From Metallyticus violacea (lineage: Eukaryota > Arthropoda > Insecta > Mantodea > Metallyticidae), in NCBI GenBank assembly GCA_030762175.1, contig CM060843.1, positions 31,964,001 to 32,028,000 on the forward strand: a DNA stretch of 64,000 nt, written 5' to 3'. Under the pieces are notes generated by a model. It was not told the DNA's origin and did not search any database. It worked only from the letters and a program-made list of their open reading frames with translations. A program made the position numbers and the translations under genes. How positions within the stretch are numbered: position 1 is the stretch's first letter; each line of letters starts with the position of its first letter. Of this stretch, positions 56,698 through 64,000 are shown piece after piece.

Positions 56698-59600
56698 TAC
56701 ATTAATGTGTTCAAGTTGTTAACACTAACTCCACTTACTTTTTAAAACTTAGGACTAGTTTTGGGAGAGATTCCTCCCATCATCGGCTGCTACTGACTGA
56801 ATGCCATTGTTCGAAACAATGGATGAATACCCGTTTGTTCCTGTGGTGGTATCTGGTGGTTCTAGTAGAAACTTGCTGAGTTCATCCAGCAGCAGAAAAT
56901 CAAAATTCATTAAGTTGTACTTATTTTTTAGAATGAAAATTCTTTCCCAAGTGGATAGTTTTATTGGGTTGTGAAGTTGTTTCAGTAATTTGATTTCTAA
57001 TTTTATCTAATGATTGTTGTTCCAAAAATGAGTTGCTATTGCTGATTTGTCTACCTGTTTCAATCAAATGTTCCTAAAGTGTTCTTTTTTTCAAATTTCT
57101 AAATTTCTTTTCATTTTCCCAATGTAGTTCTGCTCACAATCTGCACATTTGATCTCATATATTCCTGATTTTGGCTCTGTAGGGATGGTGTCTTTCATTG
57201 TGCAATGTACTACATTTTTTATATTACAATTGTTCTTTGGGGCTAACATTATTCCATGTTCTTTGAATATCTTCCTAAATTTGTTGTGGTAAGTTAGGTG
57301 GTATGTGAAACTTTTGAATTTATATCTTTCTTCGGTGTTCTTAAGTGTGGGAACTTACTTTATCAATTTTTGTCTTTTAGCTTTATTGATGATTTTTGTT
57401 ACTGAGTCTATGTTGAAACCGTTGGTTATAGCCGTCTTCATTATGTGTTGGTATTCCATTTTGTACTCTTGTTTCCATCAATGGGATGTTGATTAATCTG
57501 TGTGCTAAACTATGAAACACTCCATATTTATGTGGAATGGGGTTATAACTATAATTTTTTATGAAATTTTCTGTGTGTGTTTGTTTCCTGTGAATTCCAA
57601 AGCTAAGACTGTTTGCATTTCTTATTATTTTTAAATCTAGGAATGGGAGACATCCATTTCTCTCTTCTTCTATGGTAAACTGTATAGATTTGTGTTGTTA
57701 ATTACAGAGTTTCAATGCATCTAGAGAATGTTTTTTTGGTATTATTGCAAATATGTCATCTACATACCTATGCCATGTCTTGAAGATTAACGGGAAAGCT
57801 CTGATGATATGTATTTAGAAGGAACTCATGAAAATCTGCTAGAAATGGAGCCAAAGGGTTTCCCATAGCTAGGCCGGAAACTTATTGGTAATATTTTTTA
57901 TTGAAACTGAAGAAGTCTTGTTGGATGCAAATATCAGTTAGTTTAAGCAAATCTTCTACTTCTTCTGGTTTTAAGTTTATAGATGTTAACCATTTTTTTA
58001 GAATTTGCATCATTGGAATTGGAATTTATTGGAATGCTAGGAAATAAGGCTTTCACATCGAATGCCACGATTATATGACTAGTTTTTTATTTTATTATAT
58101 TTTAAGTTTTTCCACTAGCTCAAATGAGTTTTTAATGCTTAAGTTTTGTAATTTTTTACATGAATTGAAAATGATCAATTTTTTGTTAGTTGGTATTTGG
58201 CTGATTTAATGTTATTTATTATTGGTCTCATGCTGTTATCGATTTTATGTATTTTTTTAAGTGCATAAAATCTGGGTAGCACCGGGTTGCTGTGTGTAAT
58301 TTTTATTTTTTCCATAGTGGACAGTATATTCACTATGTTTAATGTTTCAGTCAAGTTTTTGTGCATATGTTGAGTGGATTCTTTTCTATTAGTTTATAGG
58401 CTTCTCCCATTAACACATTCTCTATTCTATTTTTGTACTCTTTGTGGTCTAAAATGGCAATTTTATTACCTTTGGCTGCTTTTGTATATATTACCAGTTT
58501 TTCTTTTAACTTTTTTAATGTACTTCTGTAATTTTTGAATTTATTTTGATTTTTTTATGTTTTCCAAAATGATTTTGCATTTCAACTTAACAAACAATTT
58601 TTTGCTATCTTTAAGGTAGTGGGTGGCTATGTTGATGTCCACTATGTATTCCTCTATTTTTCCCGAAAAATCTACGCACATTTTGAGGCCTTTGTTTAGG
58701 AACTGAATTTCTTTGTTTGAAAATGTGGATCTGGAGAGATTAATTACATTGTTTATTGTTCCTGCACGTGGGGTTGGAACAGTTTTGGTTTGGTGTTTTC
58801 ATAGATTGTGCAACTTCTTTTAGTATTTGGTTATTGTATTTCATTTGATTCTTTAAATTTTTATGTAAGTTTGTTCATAAATGTGAGCCTAATGTTTTGG
58901 ATAGTTTTAGATGTAAAGCATACATTTTAAAGTCATTTTCATTTAGTTTTTGTATTGTAGACTTTTTTCTATTTCTATTACTCTTTTTTCAGCTGCTTTT
59001 TGATGAATGCTATTGTCTATTTGAACCATTTTTCTTACAAATTTAGGGGTGACTTTATTTTTTAGGTATAATTTCAGGAAGTTTATGTTAGCTGCAATGT
59101 GTCTCTTATTAATTTGTAATTTCAAGTAGGTTTTTATATTCCGTTTTGTGTTATTTAGGTTCAAAATTTATGTGGTCAGGTATTGTGTTTATATATGCCA
59201 TATTTCTTATTAACCACGTGTTGAAGGAATTGCTTCTATGACTTGTTTATCTTGTATAATTAAGTAAAATTGCACTTACAAAGCTGTAGACAATGGAGTG
59301 GTAATATATTCTACATTAATGTGTTCAAGTTGTTAACATTAACTTCACTGACTTTTTAAAACTTAGGGGAGAGGTTCTTCCCATCATCGTCTGCTGTAAA
59401 CTGAATGCCATTGTTTGAAACAGTAGATGGATACCCATTTGTTCCTGTGGTGGTATCTGGAGGTAGTAGTAGAAACTTGCCGAGTTCACCCAGTGGTGGA
59501 AAATCAAAATTCTTTAAGTTCTTCTTATTTTTTAAAATGAAAATTCCCTCCCAAGTGGGTAGTTCTGATAGATAAAACCAGAAATCAAATTACTGAAACA

Positions 59601-59930
59601 ACCAACTCAATAGAACTATCTACTTGGGAGAGAATTTTCATTTTAAAAAATAAGAACTTAATGAATTTTGATTTTCCGTCGTTGGATGAACTCAGCAAGT
59701 TTCTACTAGAATCACCAGATATCATCACAGGAACAAACGGGTATCCATCCACTATTTCGAACAATGGCATTCAGTCAACAGCAGCAGATGATGGAAGGAA
59801 CCTCTCCCGAAACTAGTCCTAAGTTTTAAAAAGTAAGTGGAGTTAGTGTTAACAACTTGAACACATTAATGTAGGATATATTACCACTCCACTGTCTACA
59901 GCTTCGTAAGTACAATTTTATTTAATTAAT
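56698..59930 (-). mobile_element. Composite PLE with direct and inverted terminal repeats, 11-bp TSD
   Basis: A 3.2-kb minus-strand PLE between GTGATTAATTC copies (56687-56697 and 59931-59941), inserted in an older PLE. On the minus strand: a reversed leader (59930-59881), a reversed 3'-end copy (59880-about 59590), a direct 3'-end copy (59565-59311, a pLTR), the leader again (about 59310-59240, CTGTCTACAGCTTTGTAAGT against the reverse of CTGTCTACAGCTTCGTAAGT), the coding body, and the 3' end (to 56698). The arms 59311-59565 and 59590-59880 form a long palindrome. Confidence 0.85.
57000..59164 (-). pseudogene. PLE RT and GIY-YIG coding body
   Basis: Coding remnant of the composite PLE, minus strand, many frameshifts. 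In order: N-terminal helical region (59164-58943: LQINKRHIAANINFLKLYLK); a KGNKIAIL-like motif near 58460; LPRFYALKKIHKIDNSMRPI (58285 on), the PLE finger motif PRFYGLPKIHK...RPI; SGLAMGNPLAPFLADF near 57880; a WHRYVDDIFAI equivalent near 57770; the thumb, AITNGFNIDSVTKIINKAKR, about 57430-57350; then GIYEIKC-type and YIG text near 57160-57100 (GIY nuclease), and AIATHFWNNNH-like text near 57040. More complete than other copies but not translatable. Confidence 0.72.
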
Positions 59931-60860
59931 GTGATTAATTCATTGAAGTAAAAACAGACCCTTTAAATAAATGCAAAAAAATCAAGAAATCTATACAATT
60001 TACCATAGAAGAAGAGAGAAATGGATGGCTACCATTTCTAGATTTAAAAATTATAAGAAATGGAGATTGTTTAAATATTGGAATATATAGAAAAGAAACA
60101 TACATATAAAATTACATGAAAAATGAGAGTTATAACCCCATTCCACATAAATACACATTGTTTCACAGTTTGGCACACAGATTGAGAGTGTGCCAAACTG
60201 TGAATCAGAGTGCAAAATAGAATACCAACAAATAATAAAGACAGCTATAACCAATGGTTTCAACAAAGACACAGCGATAAAAATTATCAATAAATCTAAA
60301 AGACAAAAAGAGATAAGGGAAGTTTCCACACGGAAAAACACAAAAGAAGAATACAAATTCAAAAGTTTCACCTACCATCCAATTTACCATAACACATTCG
60401 AGAAAATTTTCAAAGAACAGATGTAACATCAAGAATTTATTAGGTTGCAGTAAAAGATTCTATACCAACAGAACAGAAATCTGGAATTTATGTAATAAAA
60501 TGCACACATTGTGAACAGAGCTACATACGCAAAACAAAGAGAAATTTAAAAATTCGAAAGAAAGAACACTTTAGGCATATTCGGCTTAAGCAGGTGGATA
60601 AATCAGCAGTAGCAGCTCACTTTTGGACCAAAAACCATGAAATAAAACTGGAAATTAAACTGCGGAAACATCTTCACAATCCAATGGAGTTATCCACTTG
60701 AGAAAAAATGTTCATATTAAAAAATAAAGAAAACCTAATGAACTTCAAATTTCCTCCTGTTGATGAACGCAGCCATTTCCTACTTCAGCCAACAAATGCC
60801 AACACAAGAACATTGAGATGTCTAGCCATCAATTCAACGGCGGTTCAGTGAGGAACGGAA
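59931..60860 (+). pseudogene. Older PLE, thumb and GIY-YIG part (after nested PLE)
   Basis: Plus-strand continuation of 56280-56697. FIEVKTDPLNK is followed at once by SIQFTIEEERNGWLPFLDLK, so the RT palm is deleted. Then NPIPHKYTLFHSLAHRL, TAITNGFNKDTAIKIINKSK (60240 on), KSFTYHPIYHNTFEKIFKEQ, and the nuclease SGIYVIKCTHCEQSYIRKTK (YIG has become YIR), KKEHFRHIRLKQVDKSAVAA and HFWTKNHEIKLEI. Near 60830-60885 is a decayed hammerhead-like end (AAAAC in place of GAAAC). Confidence 0.75.
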
Positions 60861-60889
60861 GATGGGAGAGATTCTCCCAAAACGTGCCT

Positions 60890-62210
60890 TATTTTATGTC
60901 AGTAATGAAGTTTAGTGCAAAAAATGAATACCCAAGTTTAGGATATATCACGTTACCTTTTCTGCACTTGAAAATAAAAAATATGAACAAAATAGAATTT
61001 GGCATTTGCTGAAAAAATGCACACACTCACAATTATATATAAGTCCATGGTTTTAAACCGAGACCTCATAAAGAAGGAGCTTTCAATATTATTATTTTTT
61101 TTTTATTGATTTATTAATGGATGCTCTTTAACATCTCAGGTCATCAGCGTCCCATTCAACTCAGGGTGTGAAACGGCCTATAAGTTTTGCTCAGAGGCCT
61201 CTCTTTCAGGCTTGAGGTTCTTTTTCGTGCCGTAAATGTACGACACAGGACCCACGGCTTTACTTCCCTTCTGAAGGAAGCCATACTTAGGATTTTTACG
61301 CCTGAAAAAATCCATCGGTCCTGGTCGGGTTCGAACCCGCGATCTTGGGTTTAGGAGGCAAGTATGGTAACCACTACACCACCAGGACCAACTTTCAACA
61401 GTATGGTATTCAGATTAGTCAATGTACCACTTAATAAAGAAGAATATAAAAAAAGAATACCTGCATATAATAGAAACAGCCATTTCTAATGGTTCAAAAA
61501 ACAGTTGATCACAAAATTATGATTCCTAAAACAATAGGAAATTAAGCAAATTACCACTTTGATTGCCTTATCAAAAGAAACAACCTTACAAAAAATTTAC
61601 TTACCAACCACAAGTCAATAGTAAATTTCAAAAAATTTTCAAACAGTACAACATTACATTACCAAATTGATATTATTGTATGATTTAGTTAACTACACAC
61701 TCTTAATGCTTCACTTACTTGTCATTATGAATAGAACCGGTTTCAAGAACATTTGATTCTCATCATCAGAATTACATTAGCATCTCAGAACAGATACAGT
61801 GTTGGCAAATTTTTTGACGTTAAATAAAGCAGATTCCAAACCCAAAGAAGAAAAATTAGATATGTACCAGATCAATTGTAAAGATTGTGAAAAAATATAC
61901 ATAGGCAAGATCAAGAGAAATATAGGCATCAGATTCAAGGAACACATAGATAGAACAGATAGAAAAATCAGTTGTAGCAGCACATTTCTAGAATGAAAAT
62001 CATGTAATAGAAAAAGGCATTTCTTTATTATAAGCTGTTACCATCCCAAGGAACTTGACACATGGGAAAAGATTTTCATAAAGGAATTTAACATATAATC
62101 ATGAATTTCGACATTTTGGAAACAGACAACATTTTGTGCAAGTTCATCTACAGACCACCAGATTCACCACAATCACCTACTGTTTCTAACCTAATGTGAT
62201 CCACCAGGCA
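60890..62210 (+). pseudogene. PLE thumb and GIY-YIG fragment, split by SINE-A
   Basis: Plus-strand PLE of another subfamily. Before the SINE: TLPFLHLKIKNMNKIEFGI (60955 on). After it: FNSMVFRLVNVPLNKEEYKK-like text at 61395-61450 in shifted frames and IETAISNG, then open frame 61799-61996 with MYQINCKDCEKIYIGKIKRN (GIY has become DMY; YIG retained), IGIRFKEHID, and HPKELDTWEKIFIKEF near 62050. The nuclease Gly of GIY is lost. Ends indistinctly near 62210. Confidence 0.75.
61087..61391 (-). mobile_element. SINE-A copy, full length, 7-bp TSD
   Basis: Best-preserved SINE-A, minus strand. The 73-nt tRNA-like head (61389-61317) has a seven-base acceptor-like pairing GGTCCTG/CAGGACC, A box TGGTGTAGTGG and B box GGTTCGAACCC. 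The body is about 200 nt, with GTCGTACATTTACGGCACG and CCTGAGTTGAATGGGACG, and ends in an A-rich tail. Flanked by CTTTCAA at 61080-61086 and 61392-61398, interrupting a PLE thumb (GAFNSMVFRLV is restored when it is removed). Confidence 0.93.
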
Positions 62211-62640
62211 CTACTCGTTTAATAATTGACAATGTGAGCAAAGGTATCACGAAATATGTCCTGAATTTTTTAATTATGAGAGTGAGAGTGTTTATCAATG
62301 TATCAATATTTTAACTGTTTTTAACTCAGAATGCTTCTGTGTTCACTCGAAATGAAGCCAAGAAATGTTATTAAAATTTTAAAATATTTTACCTACTGAA
62401 AATCTTCTAATGATTGAATCAGACAGAAGATAAAAAGGAGCACACAGAAAATATTAAATCAAAAGAATGATATTACCAGCAATTCTTACTGGTCACTGCG
62501 ATTGTAAACTGCTATCCTCATTAAATGTCAGAGATTCATAATAAGAGAGATTTCCAACAGTTATTATATTTAGAAACAGTTGGGTAGTTTACTACGTTCC
62601 AAAATTACAACTTTCTTGTTGTAAAGCACAAGCCATTTGG
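62211..62640. other. Nup50 intron, no gene identified
   Basis: AT-rich spacer without recognised feature. Confidence 0.4.
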
Positions 62641-63485
62641 AATGTATTAACATTTTTGGGACTGGAAGACAAAAGTGCAGATTCTCTGCAATGATACAAA
62701 TGTTTCACACACTGGCTGCTTTAATGGGGTATGGTCTTACTTGAACAAAAATTGGAGATATGGTTATGTTTTTCCTGTGCTGTACCAATCTATGAACAGT
62801 TTTGCAAAGTGTATTTGCAAAAATATGCATAATAGCAAAGTGAGCCTGACATATCCCTTTTCAAACAATTGAGGGAAAACTGGGAAAGTGTCAATACTAG
62901 CAATATTCAGAGTGGCATGGAAGTTTGTAGAAGCGCATTTCAGTGATTCAGAAATTAAAAAAAAGGTAGAATTCTATGAAAGTGAACTACAGAAACCTAT
63001 GATAAGAGGTGACTATCTTGAAAGCATAGAAATCCTCATATTTTTTTGGGAGCAGACACAGAAAGGAAACTAAAAAAATCATTTTCCTGGGGCAAAGCAT
63101 CATGCTTGATAGATGGCACGAGCAAATTATTCTCTGAAAATGTTCTTGCTAAGACCACAGCTGCAAATATTGATTACAAATGAAAATGCCTTGAGAGATA
63201 TTTCTATATTCATTATAACTGTCTTTGTCAAACTGTCGTTTAAGTGCAGTGCAGCTGCAAAAGTTCCTAACAAGAACTCTGGTTCTTAAAAGCACTTATA
63301 CTGAAATGTAGATTCTCCAATTTCTAGAGCAGTTTTGAAGAAATTTAGTCAGCTCTTGTGGTATTTATCAGAAGAGTTGCCAGTTCTTTCAATTTTTGTA
63401 GATATGGACATAAATACCAGTGGACAAGGAGGATCTTCATATAGAAAAACAATATATTCCTCTGTGTCAGGAATTGAATGCTAAA
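62640..63485 (+). pseudogene. Decayed coding repeat of unassigned family
   Basis: Coding-like text in several frames on the plus strand: DKSADSLQ then TGCFNGVWSYLNKNW, SLFKQLRENWESVNTSNIQS, GDYLESIEILIFFWEQTQKG, FPGAKHHA-like then WMARANYSLKM, ISIFIITVFVKLSFKCSAAA, and FSQLLWYLSEELPVLSIFVD. The run resembles a protein repeated in arthropod genomes (pattern YLE....FLG....PGA.HHARWMA..IY.LKI), which I associate with a transposon but cannot name. At least six frame changes or stops. Confidence 0.45.
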
Positions 63486-63722
63486 TTATTTTGTAGGTTT
63501 AATCTAGTTTTTCTATAAGTTATTGCCATTCTTTAAAGTGCATTTTCTAATGCATTCTTTTCTTTATTTCAGATAAAAAATGGACAAATGTCAACAATGA
63601 ACAGAAACATTTTCACCCACTTTACAGATTTCCTTCATGAATGCCCTTCATCATAAAACATTTCATATCAAAAGCTGGGGAGAAAATTTCATGGCAGTGA
63701 ATGACTCTGCAGAGATAGGTAT

Positions 63723-63796
63723 ACCGCTTATGGTGCCTCAGTAGTAAAAATGGGCATTAAACACTTATAAAAAAAATTAAATAAATAAATAAAAAA
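63723..63796 (+). repeat. SINE-B 3'-end fragment
   Basis: ACCGCTTATGGTGCCTCAGT then AGTAAAAATGGGCATTAAAC and an A/AAAT-rich tail. Only the 3' tail of SINE-B is present (5' truncated). Confidence 0.7.
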
Positions 63797-64000
63797 AGGA
63801 AATAGATATTAAATTAATGCAGAACTTTCATGAACTTTATGACTGTAGTACAAGAATAGAAGCAATTTGCACTGCATTATGTGCAAGACCATCGCAGGTT
63901 ATATCCAGAGTGCAGGAAAAAAACATTAATGAGAAAATATCAAGTCTTAAAAATTTTAATAAAATTTCTAAAATGTAATGATTCTATATTTAAACTTTAA
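63797..64000 (+). other. Possible continuation of the unassigned repeat
   Basis: A reading frame gives FHELYDCSTRIEAICTALCA then RPSQVISRVQEKNINEKISS. It may be the end of the decayed coding repeat at 62640-63485, separated by the SINE-B fragment. No motif recognised; cut by the window edge. Confidence 0.3.

Noticed and set aside
59785..59822. Hammerhead in the composite PLE terminal copies
   Set aside because: Stem II and GAAAC-TA-GTC are present, but the core reads CAGATGA (59785) or CCGATGA (56786-56780), so the invariant U4 is lost. Described as related but not called as a ribozyme.
61317..61389. Candidate tRNA genes (also 40421-40493)
   Set aside because: Each is the head of a full SINE with body, A tail and TSD; the anticodon arm is not canonical.

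Overview
This is AT-rich animal DNA, most likely from an arthropod with a large genome. The evidence is spliceosomal introns of 15-20 kb and a repeat complement typical of arthropods: Penelope-like elements, several mariner lineages, other IS630-type transposases, two kinds of hAT, piggyBac, two LINE families and two tRNA-derived SINE families. I cannot name the species. There are no prokaryotic operons, and I see no intact transposase or reverse transcriptase reading frame.

The only host gene I can support is a nucleoporin 50 (Nup50/Npap60) orthologue on the minus strand. Three exons (44409-43907, 28969-28811, 8550-8407) have proper GT/AG borders and join in one reading frame, all in phase 2. 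They carry the central conserved block, the FG-repeat region, and the acidic linker leading into the Ran-binding domain. The N-terminal exons lie beyond base 64000 and the Ran-binding domain exons lie before base 1. The whole window is therefore inside one gene, and everything else is intron content.

The introns are a layered record of transposons. From the left: a minus-strand LINE (about 1400-5050) holding a SINE and a Penelope-like element (PLE); a relic mariner (5690-6490); an inverted PLE dimer (9037-11144); a mariner split by a SINE (11480-12420); a full-length mariner with TIRs (13432-14667); a GC-rich ORF1-only LINE-like unit (15390-16890); an IS630-type transposase (17160-17915); a hAT (19784-23338); a small PLE foldback (25206-25413) beside a second hAT (25440-26900); a TIR element (27500-28291); more hAT, SINE and mariner debris; a LINE (35540-36900) with a PLE foldback; a piggyBac-type element with TTAA ends (36957-37995); two more transposases each hit by a SINE; and, after the third exon, PLE and LINE copies to the right edge.

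The most interesting system is the PLE group. At least six loci have inverted copies of the PLE 3' end, from 208 bp foldbacks to a 3.2 kb composite. Four of them, plus one simple truncated copy, are flanked by 11-13 bp direct repeats, so each inverted structure arrived as a single insertion. Their 3' ends carry sequences that fit a compact hammerhead ribozyme (CTGANGA, a stem II hairpin, then GAAAC followed by GTH). The best cases are at 11009-11049 and 53985-54026. In one near-perfect 196-nt palindrome the only mismatch between the arms falls on the core G12 of that ribozyme.
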